Source: Flavobacterium hydatis (GTDB lineage Bacteria; Bacteroidota; Bacteroidia; Flavobacteriales; Flavobacteriaceae). From it: a stretch of 39,528 nucleotides of DNA. Positions 8,223 to 17,650 of the stretch are shown one piece after another. How positions within the stretch are numbered: the stretch's first letter is position 1; each line of letters opens with the position of its first letter. The translations under genes and the position numbers were made by a program. Below the pieces are notes generated by a model that saw nothing but the letters and a program-made list of their open reading frames with translations, was not told the origin of the DNA and did no database searches. Location: positions 1 to 39,528 of the forward strand of contig NZ_JPRM01000057.1 of the NCBI RefSeq assembly GCF_000737695.1, written 5' to 3'.

Positions 8223-8558
8223 ATGAAAAAATGCAGATGGAAATTAAAAAGTCTTTTTAGAAGATTTAGAGCTATGGGATCGTCGCTACTGATGATTCTG
8301 GTTAGTAATGTTATTTACAGCCAGGATGGTGTGGCGGGCATTAATGAAGCCAACCAGAAAGTGAGAAGTTACTTTGATGCCGGCACTGAATTAATGTATG
8401 CGGTAGGAGCGATCCTCGGGCTGATAGGTGCAGTAAAAGTATACCAGAAATGGAATGCCGGAGATCCTGATACCGGAAAAGTGGCGGCAGCCTGGTTTGG
8501 AAGCTGTGTGTTTCTGGTGGTAGTCGCTACTGTAATTAAATCCTTTTTCGGGGTTTAA
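8223..8558 (+). CDS. traE: Conjugative transposon TraE-like protein (DUF4134)
   Basis: 111 aa from ATG 8223; a GTG directly before it could also be read. A long basic N-terminus leads to a signal-like hydrophobic stretch (MGSSLLMILVSNVIYSQ). Then follow DGVAGINEANQKVRSYFDAG and two membrane spans (LMYAVGAILGLIGAVKVY and AWFGSCVFLVVVATVIKSFF) with the WNAGDPDTGKV loop between. This is the layout of the DUF4134/TraE family, the VirB2-like subunit position of the Bacteroidota transfer system. The next gene, traF, starts 12 bases on, as in CTnDOT-type operons. Confidence 0.9.
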   Translation: MKKCRWKLKSLFRRFRAMGSSLLMILVSNVIYSQDGVAGINEANQKVRSYFDAGTELMYAVGAILGLIGAVKVYQKWNAGDPDTGKVAAAWFGSCVFLVVVATVIKSFFGV

Positions 8559-8570
8559 ACGATAGAGAAG

Positions 8571-8885
8571 ATGAGTAACAGCGTTTATTCGATCAATAAA
8601 GGAATCAATCAGAGTATAGAATTTAAGGGACTTAAAGCGCAGTACATCTGGTATTTGGGCGGAGGTGTCGTAGGTCTTATGATTCTGTTTGCTGCCCTGT
8701 ATATAATTGGAATTCCTTCCTTGATATGCATTGGTTTTGTTGGAACGGCGGGAGGTTTTCTTGTTTTTAAAATATACAGAATGAGTAATACTTACGGAGA
8801 ATACGGCATGATGAAGGCTCTGGCTAAAAAACAGATTCCTAAGTGGATTAAAGTTTACAGCAGAGAGGTTTTTATGAAGTTATAG
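8571..8885 (+). CDS. traF: Conjugative transposon TraF-like protein (DUF4133)
   Basis: 104 aa. The N-terminus SVYSINKGINQSIEFKGLKA is typical of the DUF4133/TraF family. Two membrane spans follow, about residues 27-47 and 50-67 (IPSLICIGFVGTAGGFLVF), then a basic C-terminus (KKQIPKWIKVYSREVFMKL). The protein is a small inner-membrane component in the position VirB3 holds in other type IV secretion systems. It lies between traE and traG in the expected order, 32 bases before traG. Confidence 0.9.
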   Translation: MSNSVYSINKGINQSIEFKGLKAQYIWYLGGGVVGLMILFAALYIIGIPSLICIGFVGTAGGFLVFKIYRMSNTYGEYGMMKALAKKQIPKWIKVYSREVFMKL

Positions 8886-8917
8886 CTGTAGAGAGTTAAT
8901 TATATAATAGAGAAAGG

Positions 8918-11389
8918 ATGGAGAAGAGGATGGAAGAGCAGCTGCCGATTATGGCAGTGGAGCATGACTGCATTTTATCAAAACAGGGCGATGTTACTAT
9001 AGTTTTTAAGGCAGAACTGCCTGAAATTTTTACGCTGTCAGATCAGGAGTATGAAGCTTTCCACCAGTCATGGATAAAGGCGTTAAAGGTGCTGCCGAAG
9101 TTTTGTGTTTTTCATAAACAGGACTGGTTTTTAGAAAGTGCTTATAAAGCTGATTTTTTAAGTGAAGACAGCAGTTTTCTCACCAGAAGTAGTGAGCGTT
9201 TCTTTAATGAAAGACCTTTTTTGGATCATTCCTGCTATATCATGCTGACCAAGAAACCGGCGGGAAGAAGAAATGCAACCTCATTGTTTTCTAATCTGCT
9301 TAGAAGTTCCATAGTACCCGAGGAAACCTTAAAACCGCAGCTTCTGCAGGATTTTGCAGATACCTGCGGCCAGTTTAAGAGAATTATGGAAGACAGCGGA
9401 TTTATAAAGCTGGAGCGTCTGCAAAATGAATCGCTTAGAAGCGATAGCAGAAGAATAGGGCTGGTGGAAAAGTATTGTTTTTTGTCAGAGCGTGAAGATT
9501 CATTCGTATTTAAGGATATAAGGTTTGATGAGGGATTAGCGGTAGGGGATAAACACTGTCAGCTCTTTACTCTCGGTGATGCAGCTGATCTTCCTGGATT
9601 ATGCGGATCGAGAATCAATTTTGACCGCTATTCAACCGATAAGACCAAATTCAGTATTGGTTTTGCGTCAACCCTCGGCCAGCTCTTATCCTGTAATCAT
9701 ATTTACAATCAGTATATCTTCATTGAGGATTCACAGAAAACCATCCAAAAGCTGGAAAGCAAGCGACTCAGACTGCAGTCACTCTCTGCCTACAGCCGGG
9801 AGAATATGATTGCTAGGGATGCGACGAATGATTTCTTGAACGAGGCAGTATCACAGCAGAGGCTTCCGGTTAAAGCCCATTTTAATGTACTGGCCTGGAG
9901 CACGGATAAGGAAGACTTGAAAGAGATTAAAAACAAAGTGTCATCAGCTCTTGCGCAGATGGATGCGGCTGCCAAGCAGGAAACTGTCGGAGCTCCTCAG
10001 ATCTATTGGGCTGGAATGGCGGGAAATGCTGCGGACTTTCCCATGAATGACACCTTCGACACCTTTACTGAACAGGCGGTATGCTTTCTGAATATGGAAA
10101 CGGGATATAAATCTTCGCTGAGTCCGTGCGGTATCAGGCTGGGAGACAGGCTGACAGGAAAACCAGTTCATGTTGATATCAGTGATGAGCCTGTTAAGAT
10201 GGGAATCTGCACCAATCGCAATAAGTTTATATTGGGACCTTCGGGCAGCGGCAAGTCCTTTTTTACCAATCATATGGTGAGAAGCTATTACGAGCAGGGA
10301 ACGCATATTGTGCTGGTGGATGTCGGGCACAGCTATAAAGGGCTCTGCGATATGGTAAACGGTTATTATTTTACTTACGATGAAAAGAATCCTATCCGTT
10401 TTAACCCATTTTATATTTCAGAAGGAGACAGTCTGGATACGGAGAAAAAAGAGAGCATTAAAACGCTTCTACTCGCACTCTGGAAAAAAGACGACGAAAC
10501 CTTTAACCGGAGCGAGTATGTAGCGCTCTCAAATGCCCTTCAGCTTTATTATGAGAAATTGGATAATAATGCAGAGATATTTCCCTGTTTCAATAGCTTC
10601 TATGATTTCCTGAAGGTGGATTTTATCTCAATTTTGGAAGGAGATAAAGTAAAGGAGAAGGACTTTGATGTGAATAATTTTCTTTATGTACTCAGGCCTT
10701 ATTACAAGGGAGGCGAGTTTGATTATCTACTGAACGCGACAGAAAATCTGGACCTTCTAAAAGAAAGGTTTATTGTCTTCGAGCTGGATAATATCAAAGA
10801 CCATCCGATTCTTTTTCCAGTAGTGACCATCATAATAATGGAAGTTTTTATAAACAAGATGAGAAAACTTAAGGGTATTCGAAAAATGATACTCATTGAG
10901 GAAGCATGGAAAGCCATAGCAAAAGAAGGGATGGCGGATTATATAAAATATTTATTTAAGACTGTGCGTAAATTCTTCGGGGAAGCGATAGTGGTCACGC
11001 AGGAGGTAGAGGATATTATTTCTTCGCCAGTTGTCAAGCAGGCAATTATCAACAACAGTGACTGCAAGATCCTTCTGGACCAGAGCAAATATCAGAATAA
11101 GTTTGACCAGATTCAGGAGCTGCTTGGACTTACAGACAAAGAAAAGGCACTTGTACTTTCTGTAAATAAAGCCAATGATCTAGCCAGGAAATACAAAGAA
11201 GTGTTTATCTCTCTGGGAGGGATGCTTTCAAAGGTCTATAGAACCGAAGTTTCGCTGGAGGAATACTTAGCTTATACAACAGAGGAAAGCGAGAAAGTGA
11301 AAATGAATGCCTATGCGAAGAAGTTTGGCGGGGACATAAAGAAAGGAATAGCCGCAATGGCTCAGGATATGAGAAATGGAATTAAATGA
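8918..11389 (+). CDS. traG: TraG conjugation ATPase (VirB4-like)
   Basis: 823 aa, the usual length. The N-terminal half (1-400) is the VirB4/TraG N-domain, including the EYEAFHQSWIKALKVLP stretch. The P-loop is GPSGSGKS at 440-447 and the Walker B is MILIEEAWKA, with acidic residues at 661-662. A following segment, VTQEVEDIISSPVVKQAIIN, holds conserved Gln and Asn residues of the motor domain. No signal peptide is present, so it is cytoplasmic and membrane-associated. Family knowledge: this ATPase powers pilus assembly and substrate transfer in the type IV secretion system. It is the best-conserved marker of the element. The next gene starts 9 bases after its stop. Confidence 0.97.
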   Translation: MEKRMEEQLPIMAVEHDCILSKQGDVTIVFKAELPEIFTLSDQEYEAFHQSWIKALKVLPKFCVFHKQDWFLESAYKADFLSEDSSFLTRSSERFFNERPFLDHSCYIMLTKKPAGRRNATSLFSNLLRSSIVPEETLKPQLLQDFADTCGQFKRIMEDSGFIKLERLQNESLRSDSRRIGLVEKYCFLSEREDSFVFKDIRFDEGLAVGDKHCQLFTLGDAADLPGLCGSRINFDRYSTDKTKFSIGFASTLGQLLSCNHIYNQYIFIEDSQKTIQKLESKRLRLQSLSAYSRENMIARDATNDFLNEAVSQQRLPVKAHFNVLAWSTDKEDLKEIKNKVSSALAQMDAAAKQETVGAPQIYWAGMAGNAADFPMNDTFDTFTEQAVCFLNMETGYKSSLSPCGIRLGDRLTGKPVHVDISDEPVKMGICTNRNKFILGPSGSGKSFFTNHMVRSYYEQGTHIVLVDVGHSYKGLCDMVNGYYFTYDEKNPIRFNPFYISEGDSLDTEKKESIKTLLLALWKKDDETFNRSEYVALSNALQLYYEKLDNNAEIFPCFNSFYDFLKVDFISILEGDKVKEKDFDVNNFLYVLRPYYKGGEFDYLLNATENLDLLKERFIVFELDNIKDHPILFPVVTIIIMEVFINKMRKLKGIRKMILIEEAWKAIAKEGMADYIKYLFKTVRKFFGEAIVVTQEVEDIISSPVVKQAIINNSDCKILLDQSKYQNKFDQIQELLGLTDKEKALVLSVNKANDLARKYKEVFISLGGMLSKVYRTEVSLEEYLAYTTEESEKVKMNAYAKKFGGDIKKGIAAMAQDMRNGIK

Positions 11390-11398
11390 AAAGGAATA

Positions 11399-12082
11399 AT
11401 GAAAAAGAAATTAATAGTCTTGATGGTCTGCCTGCTGCTAGTGGGCACCTCGGCAAGACCTGCGGAAAAAGTTGCGGTATTGCCGATACTGGAAATTGTA
11501 AAAGCTGTTACGAAAAAGGTGATTAAAGCCATTGACCTGAGAATCCAGCGGCTACAGAATAAAACTATCTGGCTTCAGAATGCACAGAAGCAGGTGGAAA
11601 ATGTACTTTCCAAATTGAAGCTCGATGCGATCTCGGACTGGACTCAGAAACAGAAAGATCTTTACAAAGGCTACTATGAAGAACTCGCAAAAGTAAAGTC
11701 AATTATTACCTACTATCAGAGGATAAGAGAGATTACCAAAAAGCAGACACAGCTTGTTCAGGAATATGAAAGAGCTTGGAATCTTTTCAAGCAGGATACC
11801 CATTTTAAAGACAGCGAAATCCAGTATATGGAGCGCGTATATACAGGAATACTCGAGGAAAGTGTGAAGAATATCGACCAGATTTTTTTGATTCTGGATT
11901 CTTTTGCCACCCAGATGAGTGATCTCAAACGTCTTGAAATCATCAACAAGGCTGCTGATCAGATTGATGGGAACTACGACGACCTTACAATGTTTAACCA
12001 GCAGAACATACTGCTGAGTCTTCAGAGGGCCAAAACAGAAGCAGATGTAAACCAAGTGAAACAATTTTACGGAATTCCATAA
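11399..12082 (+). CDS. traI: Conjugative transposon TraI-like exported protein
   Basis: 227 aa with a signal peptide (MKKKLIVLMVCLLLVGTSA) and then an almost wholly helical, charged body with coiled-coil character (LRIQRLQNKTIWLQNAQKQV). The C-terminal part, IQYMERVYTGILEESVKNID, then LQRAKTEADVNQVKQFYG, recurs in the two following genes. Position after traG and before traJ matches TraI of the CTnDOT type. Probably periplasmic; by inference a structural or assembly factor of the secretion channel. Confidence 0.78.
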   Translation: MKKKLIVLMVCLLLVGTSARPAEKVAVLPILEIVKAVTKKVIKAIDLRIQRLQNKTIWLQNAQKQVENVLSKLKLDAISDWTQKQKDLYKGYYEELAKVKSIITYYQRIREITKKQTQLVQEYERAWNLFKQDTHFKDSEIQYMERVYTGILEESVKNIDQIFLILDSFATQMSDLKRLEIINKAADQIDGNYDDLTMFNQQNILLSLQRAKTEADVNQVKQFYGIP

Positions 12083-12097
12083 TTCAATAAAAAAAAC

Positions 12098-12712
12098 ATG
12101 AAAAAGATAGCTGTACTACTAGTAGCGCTCTGTGTTTTTAATCAAAGTATGAGCGGGCAGGCAAAGCAGAGGAAGGAACTAATCCTTCAAATAGCGGCAC
12201 TTCAGGTTTATATTGACTATGCAAAGAAAGGATATTCGGCAGTATCAAAGGGGCTTAATTTCATAGGTGATGCCAGAAAAGGAGAGCTAAACCTGCACGG
12301 TGATTATTTTACCTCACTTTTAAAAATCAATCCAAAGGTTCGGAATTATTATAAAACTGCTGAGATCATTTCCATGCAGTTTAAAATAATGAAACTCTGT
12401 AGAAAGACTTTGGCAGATCTTAAAACTGCTGATTTGTTTCATGGTAATGAACTGGACTATATAGAGAGGTCTTTTGCGAAACTTCTTCAGAACTGCAGCC
12501 AGACTCTTGACCAGCTGCTTGTAATTACCACAGATGCAGAACTAGAGCTAAAAGATGACCAGAGGCTTGAGCGCATTGATCTTCTGCACAGAACTATGCT
12601 GGAGGATTATAATTTCTGTCTTTCTTTCAGCAGGGATGCCAGACTGCTGTCGGTTTCAAAATCTGCCGATAAAAAGGATTCTAAGAATGTTGATGAATTA
12701 TATGGATTATAA
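12098..12712 (+). CDS. Exported helical protein, TraI-region paralog 1
   Basis: 204 aa with a signal peptide (MKKIAVLLVALCVFNQSMSG). The body is helical (LILQIAALQVYIDYAKKGYS, AVSKGLNFIGDARKGELNLH). The C-terminal half (LDYIERSFAKLLQNCSQTLD, DDQRLERIDLLHRTM) aligns with the same region of the next gene and, more distantly, of the TraI-like gene before it. Proteins of this kind in Bacteroidota elements are sometimes named TerB-like, but I see no TerB motif. It lies in the tra operon, 15 bases after traI, and is probably periplasmic. Confidence 0.75.
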   Translation: MKKIAVLLVALCVFNQSMSGQAKQRKELILQIAALQVYIDYAKKGYSAVSKGLNFIGDARKGELNLHGDYFTSLLKINPKVRNYYKTAEIISMQFKIMKLCRKTLADLKTADLFHGNELDYIERSFAKLLQNCSQTLDQLLVITTDAELELKDDQRLERIDLLHRTMLEDYNFCLSFSRDARLLSVSKSADKKDSKNVDELYGL

Positions 12713-12723
12713 ATTAAGCTACT

Positions 12724-13359
12724 ATGAAAAAGATTTTGATTTTGACAATATTGATCACTTTGTTAATGATTCCAGTTAAATCCATGGGGCAGTCAGCAGA
12801 AATTCAGCAGCTGATTTTGAATATCGAAAAGCTATCCCAGTTCAAGAAAATTCTCAGTGATATGAAAAAGGGATATGAGCTGCTTTCAGGTGGATACAAA
12901 ACGGTGAAAGATATGACGGAAGGAAACTTCAGCCTGCATAAAACTTTTCTAGATGCACTTATGCAGGTAAGTCCAGCGGTAAAGAATTACAAAAGGGTAG
13001 CAGAGATAGTAGAATATCAGATTTCAATAGTCAAGGAAAGCCGCAACGGAATGAACCGATTTATAAAAAGCGGAAATTTCAGCGGACAGGAAATAAATTA
13101 CTTTGAGAAAGTTTACGGAAACCTGCTTAATCAGAGCCTGCGAAATCTCGATGAACTTACGATGGTCATAACAGCTGATAAGCTCATGATGTCGGACGAC
13201 GAAAGACTAAAGGCAGTTGACGATATCTATGAGCAGATGCAGGATAAACTGCTTTTTCTCAGAAACTTTAATACCACATCGAACGTGCTGGCTCTTCAGA
13301 GATCAAAAGAGAAAAATGATGTTTATGTCTCAAAGAGTTTTCAGGAATTTAAAGAGTAG
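12724..13359 (+). CDS. Exported helical protein, TraI-region paralog 2
   Basis: 211 aa with a signal peptide (MKKILILTILITLLMIPVKS, cleaved near MGQ). It shares with paralog 1 the order of motifs: LSQFKKILSDMKKGYELLSG, then GNFSLHKTFLDALMQVSPAV, then INYFEKVYGNLLNQSLRNLD, then DDERLKAVDDIYEQM. The two are plainly tandem duplicates. The end, LQRSKEKNDVYV, resembles the TraI end LQRAKTEADV. It starts 11 bases after paralog 1 and ends three bases before traJ. Confidence 0.77.
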   Translation: MKKILILTILITLLMIPVKSMGQSAEIQQLILNIEKLSQFKKILSDMKKGYELLSGGYKTVKDMTEGNFSLHKTFLDALMQVSPAVKNYKRVAEIVEYQISIVKESRNGMNRFIKSGNFSGQEINYFEKVYGNLLNQSLRNLDELTMVITADKLMMSDDERLKAVDDIYEQMQDKLLFLRNFNTTSNVLALQRSKEKNDVYVSKSFQEFKE

Positions 13360-13362
13360 AAT

Positions 13363-14574
13363 ATGAAATGTTTATTAAACAAAAAAGCAGTTTGTGTGAT
13401 GCTTATCATATTACTGCTTCCTTACAGAATAATAGCGCAGGGACTTGGTGATGATATGACCAGTCTTCATGGGGTTTTAGAACAGCTTTATGATGAAATG
13501 ATGCCGTTGTGTTCTAACCTAATTGCTGTAGGGCAGGGAATAGCAGGCTTTGGAACTATATGGTACATCGCTTCACGCGTGTGGAGACATATTGCAAGTG
13601 CCGAGCCCATTGATTTTTATCCGCTCTTCCGTCCCTTTGTTATAGGATTCTGCATTATGATTTTTCCGTCGGTTCTGGCACTTATTAACGGAGTTATGAA
13701 ACCAACTGTTACAGCTACTGCAGCTATGGTAACAGGCTCTAACAATGCAGTTGCTGTTCTTCTTAAAGAGAAAGAAAAAGCAATTAAAGAAACCGATCCA
13801 TGGAAGATGTATGTAGGGGCCGCTGGTACGGGTGATCGCGACAGATGGTATAAGTATACGCATGACGGTGCTGATCCATCGGATGAGAGCATGCTCGCAG
13901 GCATAGGCAATGATGTAAAATTTGCAATGGAAAAAGCTTCTTACAGTTTTCGAAATTCGGTCAAGGAATGGCTGAGCGAGGTGCTGAGGGTTTTGTTTGA
14001 AGCTGCCGCCTTATGCATTGACACCCTTCGGACATTTCAGCTGGTGGTGCTTTCCATTTTAGGTCCGCTGGTATTTGGAATCGCAGTATTTGACGGTTTC
14101 CAGCACACGCTCACTGTCTGGCTTGCTCGATATATCAATATTTACCTCTGGCTTCCTGTTGCCAATATATTCGGAAGTATTATAGGAAAGATTCAGGAAC
14201 TCATGCTCAAGCTGGACCTCTCGCAGGTGCAGGCAACAGGTGACACTTTTTTCAGCAGGACCGATATGTCATATTTAATTTTCATGATAATAGGTATCAT
14301 AGGATATTTTACCGTGCCTTCTGTTGCCAATTATATAGTTCATGCAGGCGGAGGAGGAGCCTTGGGTCATAAAGTGACAAGCATGTTTAGCAATTCAGCT
14401 AGTTCTGTTGTGAGAACCTCTTCAAATGCGGTTGGAATGGCTGCTGATGCGATGGGAGATGCGGATCGGAGAATGACCAGCAGCATGGCTGCGACAGCAG
14501 GAAGCAGTCCTTATTTTACTGATAAAGGAAACTATATGAATGACAGGCTTAAAGGAAATTCTAAACAGACTTAA
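13363..14574 (+). CDS. traJ: Conjugative transposon TraJ, polytopic membrane protein
   Basis: 403 aa. A signal-like N-terminus (VCVMLIILLLPYRIIAQ) is followed by GLGDDMTSLHGVLEQLYDEM and at least five hydrophobic segments, about residues 48-65, 85-110, 215-245, 260-285 and 305-325. A Gly/Ser/Ala-rich cytoplasmic tail (GGGGALGHKVTSMFSNSASS) ends the protein. This is the TraJ pattern of CTnDOT-type elements, occupying the VirB6-like position in the inner-membrane complex. Operon order is as expected; traK follows 12 bases on. Confidence 0.92.
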   Translation: MKCLLNKKAVCVMLIILLLPYRIIAQGLGDDMTSLHGVLEQLYDEMMPLCSNLIAVGQGIAGFGTIWYIASRVWRHIASAEPIDFYPLFRPFVIGFCIMIFPSVLALINGVMKPTVTATAAMVTGSNNAVAVLLKEKEKAIKETDPWKMYVGAAGTGDRDRWYKYTHDGADPSDESMLAGIGNDVKFAMEKASYSFRNSVKEWLSEVLRVLFEAAALCIDTLRTFQLVVLSILGPLVFGIAVFDGFQHTLTVWLARYINIYLWLPVANIFGSIIGKIQELMLKLDLSQVQATGDTFFSRTDMSYLIFMIIGIIGYFTVPSVANYIVHAGGGGALGHKVTSMFSNSASSVVRTSSNAVGMAADAMGDADRRMTSSMAATAGSSPYFTDKGNYMNDRLKGNSKQT

Positions 14575-14586
14575 TAAAAGGAGCAT

Positions 14587-15207
14587 ATGTTTACCAAAAT
14601 GAAAAACATTGATACGGCATTTAGATATGTGAGAGGTTTCACGATGCTTGTAATTGCAGGCTGCATCATAATAAGCTGTTATGCTGTCTATAAAAGTTTC
14701 CAGACAGTGAGCCTTATGCAGGATAAAGTATATATTCTGGCAAACGGTAAAGCGCTGGAAGCTTACGCTTCGGAAAGAAAAGATAATATCACTGTTGAAG
14801 CAAGGGACCATGTGAAAACCTTTCATAAGTTTTTCTTTACCCTTGATCCTGATGATAAGGTCATTAAAACCAATATCACAAAAGCCCTATATCTGGCAGA
14901 CGACAGTGCAAAACGGATTTATGATGACCTGAAGGAAAACAATTTTTATTCGGGTATTATATCAGGAAATATCAGTCAGACCATCCAGATTGACAGTGTG
15001 AGTATTGATATCCGTGAATATCCCTACCATTTTAGATGTTATGCCAGACAGAACATTATCCGTACTACCAGTATTTTGAAAAGAAGCCTGCTTACAGAAG
15101 GTGCGCTTCGCAATGTATCAAGAAGCGATAATAATCCGCATGGTTTTCTTATCGAGCGGTTTAATACGATTGAAAACAAAGATATTTCCGCAGAAACCAG
15201 AAAATAG
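14587..15207 (+). CDS. traK: Conjugative transposon TraK (VirB8-like position)
   Basis: 206 aa. A short cytoplasmic N-terminus (KMKNIDTAFRYVRGFTM) precedes one membrane span, about residues 19-38, and a periplasmic domain. The domain contains the family stretches ILANGKALEAYASERKDNI, VEARDHVKTFHKFFFTLDP and IREYPYHFRCYARQNIIRTT. These are characteristic of TraK. It works in the periplasmic assembly of the transfer channel. The gene is followed six bases later by the traL-like gene. Confidence 0.95.
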   Translation: MFTKMKNIDTAFRYVRGFTMLVIAGCIIISCYAVYKSFQTVSLMQDKVYILANGKALEAYASERKDNITVEARDHVKTFHKFFFTLDPDDKVIKTNITKALYLADDSAKRIYDDLKENNFYSGIISGNISQTIQIDSVSIDIREYPYHFRCYARQNIIRTTSILKRSLLTEGALRNVSRSDNNPHGFLIERFNTIENKDISAETRK

Positions 15208-15213
15208 AGATTT

Positions 15214-15465
15214 ATGAAATCCTTTTTTACAAGGCAGACTGAGCCTTTTGTGTATCACAAGTATTATCTGCTATTGCAGAAAAGATGGGCAGAAAAAATG
15301 AAGAGCGTCACAGATGGGCTCTCTAAAACAAAACTGATCTGGGGACTTCTGTTCTTTACGGTTTTGACATCGGGTTACTTAATTTATAACCTGTATAGGA
15401 CATTCTATAAAGAAGCTGAGGTTTCAACAGCTTCAAAAATTAAGACAATCAATTTAAAAAACTAA
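15214..15465 (+). CDS. TraL-like small membrane protein
   Basis: 83 aa. A basic N-terminus (VYHKYYLLLQKRWAEKMK) precedes a single membrane span at about residues 41-63 (LIWGLLFFTVLTSGYLIYNLY), with a short polar tail. Size, topology and position between traK and traM fit TraL, but conserved residues are too few to be certain. It starts six bases after traK and stops four bases before traM. Confidence 0.6.
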   Translation: MKSFFTRQTEPFVYHKYYLLLQKRWAEKMKSVTDGLSKTKLIWGLLFFTVLTSGYLIYNLYRTFYKEAEVSTASKIKTINLKN

Positions 15466-15469
15466 AATT

Positions 15470-16759
15470 ATGCAAGAGAAAACATTATCTCCAAAGGAGT
15501 CTAAAAAGAGAAAGATGCTTTTAATGCTGCCTCTTATAACATTTCCATTTCTCACATTCTTATTTTATTCATTAGGCGGCGGAAGAATGGAATCCAAGAT
15601 GGCAGGGAACGATGAAAGGAAAGGATTCAATTTTAATCTGCCGCTGCCTAAATTTAAAGAAGACTCAGCATTGGATAAGATGAGCTATTACGATCAGGCG
15701 GCAGTTGATTCGATAAAACTGCGAGAGCAGATAAAAAAAGATCCTAACTATATTGATAATAAAGTCTCGGAAGATAAAGCAGATTCTTTTTCCACAAGTG
15801 ATTTTGAATCCCGGATGCTTCCAAAAAACAGATCGGCTTTAAATTCTCAGTCTTTTCAGGACCGCAATGAACAGAAAGTTTATGAGAAGCTCAGGGCTCT
15901 TGAAAACGTAATCAGCCAGCCTGTTGTCCCTGCTTACGGTCAGGACATGAGGGAATTTAAAAATTACGGCACTTCTCGTGGAGAATTGGAAGAGATTAAA
16001 AAACTTGAAGGGCTAATGTCGACGATGAGCACGCCCCAGGAACCTGATCCGGAACTTCAGCAGTTAGGCGGTATGTTGGAAAATATTTTGGATATACAGC
16101 ATCCGCATCGCGTGCAGGAGAGGCTTAAACAAACATCTGAAAGTAAAAAAGGCAAAATATATTCAGTGCAGAAAAAAGAAGCAGAGAATAACATAAGCTC
16201 ACTTCAGGGGAACGTCGATTGGCAGACCTCTTTGAAAACAAATGAATTTTATTCTCTGGACGAGGCACAGCCTGCTGAGGAAATACAAAATTCTATTGAA
16301 GCAGTTGTGCATCAGACGCAGACTATTGTCAATGGCTCAGTAGTTAAATTAAGACTTACGAATGATATTTTTCTCCAAGGAACAATTATTCCCAGAAATA
16401 CTTTTCTGTACGGTATGGCGGCTTTAAAAGGAGAGAGGCTGGAGGTAAAAATCACAAACATCCAGTACAATAATTCGATATTTCCCGTCGAGCTGGCACT
16501 CTATGATATGGACGGGATTGACGGCATTTATATTCCCGGAGCGATTAACAGGGATGTGGCTAAAGCATCAGCGGACAGATCCATTCAGACTCTCGGTCTT
16601 ACCGGGATTTCGGATTCATGGGGAGCACAGGCTGCAGGTATGGGCATCGAGGCTGCCAAAAGTCTTATGAGCAAAAAGGTAAAGCTCATAAAAGTGGTTG
16701 TAAAGGCAGGGTATCAGGTGCTGCTGTATGATGAAAAACAAAAGAATTTAAAACCTTAA
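15470..16759 (+). CDS. traM: Conjugative transposon TraM (VirB10-like)
   Basis: 429 aa. A basic cytoplasmic tail (LSPKESKKRKM) precedes one membrane span at about 16-35 (LLMLPLITFPFLTFLFYSLG). Then comes a long polar periplasmic linker with Glu and Gln, and a C-terminal domain, about 270-429, with VVHQTQTIVNGSVVKLRLTN, IIPRNTFLYGMAALKGERL and YIPGAINRDVAKASADRS. These are typical TraM motifs. Inferred role: the scaffold linking inner and outer membrane parts of the transfer channel, with TraK and TraN. The next gene starts 12 bases after its stop. Confidence 0.95.
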   Translation: MQEKTLSPKESKKRKMLLMLPLITFPFLTFLFYSLGGGRMESKMAGNDERKGFNFNLPLPKFKEDSALDKMSYYDQAAVDSIKLREQIKKDPNYIDNKVSEDKADSFSTSDFESRMLPKNRSALNSQSFQDRNEQKVYEKLRALENVISQPVVPAYGQDMREFKNYGTSRGELEEIKKLEGLMSTMSTPQEPDPELQQLGGMLENILDIQHPHRVQERLKQTSESKKGKIYSVQKKEAENNISSLQGNVDWQTSLKTNEFYSLDEAQPAEEIQNSIEAVVHQTQTIVNGSVVKLRLTNDIFLQGTIIPRNTFLYGMAALKGERLEVKITNIQYNNSIFPVELALYDMDGIDGIYIPGAINRDVAKASADRSIQTLGLTGISDSWGAQAAGMGIEAAKSLMSKKVKLIKVVVKAGYQVLLYDEKQKNLKP

Positions 16760-16771
16760 AAGAGAGAAAAT

Positions 16772-17635
16772 ATGAAAAGAGCGAATTATTTGTTTTTAAT
16801 CAGCTTGCTGCTGGTTTGTGTTTCAGTTAGTCCACAGTCAAACGCAAAGGAAACTGCTTTTTACGAAGACCAGTATAAAAATCTACAAGTAGGTTTTTCT
16901 AAAACCACAAGCATTATTTTTCCTTATACAATCAAGAGCATAGATAAAGGAAGCGCAGAAGTGCTTGTCCAGAAAGCAAAAGGAGTTGAGAATATACTAC
17001 TTGTAAAAGCTGCTAAACAGCATTTTTTCCAGACCAATCTGACAGTTGTTACATCTGACGGGAAATTGTACGTTTTTGTACTGAATTATGACGATTCCTG
17101 CCCTGACTTAAATTTTAAGGCTGAAAATGCAGTGGCTGCAAGCAGGGACGTGCTGTTTTCTTTAGAAAACGAAAATCAGAAAAGGATCGAACAGTGTGCT
17201 TGGTCTGCGTATTCAAAAAAGAAAAAAATCAGTGGTCTAAAAAAATCAAAGTATCAGATCAGACTAGAGGTGAACGGCATCTTTATCCAGCAGGATGTTT
17301 TGTATCTGCGTGTTGTTTTTGAAAACAAATCAAAGATTAACTACGATATTGATCAGTTTCGTTTTTTTATTAGGGATAAGAGAAAATCAAAACGAACAGC
17401 CTCACAGGAAATTGAATTGGAGCCTTTGTATGCAACTTCATCATCTTCTGTAATTCCTTATAAATCTGAAATAATAAAAGTCTATGCGCTGGAGAAATTT
17501 ACTATCCCTGAGAATAAGTATCTAACCATTCAGATGATTGAAAAAAACGGGGGGCGAAATTTGGAATTAGATATAAATAATAATCTGACTAATCTGGTAT
17601 TTCCGATTTCCGAATTAAGCAGTGACACTTTTTAA
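16772..17635 (+). CDS. traN: Conjugative transposon TraN (VirB9-like)
   Basis: 287 aa with a signal peptide (MKRANYLFLISLLLVCVSVS, cleaved before QSNAK). The N-terminal domain contains LQVGFSKTTSIIFPYTIKSI, GVENILLVKAAKQHFFQTNL and LTVVTSDGKLYVFVLNYDD, the pattern of the TraN/DUF4138 family. The C-terminal domain (KKISGLKKSKYQIRLEVNGI onward) is beta-rich. Probably a periplasmic/outer-membrane part of the secretion channel, working with TraM. It ends the core tra gene run. Confidence 0.93.
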   Translation: MKRANYLFLISLLLVCVSVSPQSNAKETAFYEDQYKNLQVGFSKTTSIIFPYTIKSIDKGSAEVLVQKAKGVENILLVKAAKQHFFQTNLTVVTSDGKLYVFVLNYDDSCPDLNFKAENAVAASRDVLFSLENENQKRIEQCAWSAYSKKKKISGLKKSKYQIRLEVNGIFIQQDVLYLRVVFENKSKINYDIDQFRFFIRDKRKSKRTASQEIELEPLYATSSSSVIPYKSEIIKVYALEKFTIPENKYLTIQMIEKNGGRNLELDINNNLTNLVFPISELSSDTF

Positions 17636-17650
17636 GCTTTAAAATAAATT

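Noticed and set aside
9944..10330. Antisense ORF inside traG
   Set aside because: It is the shadow of a strongly conserved gene and has no ribosome site or motif.
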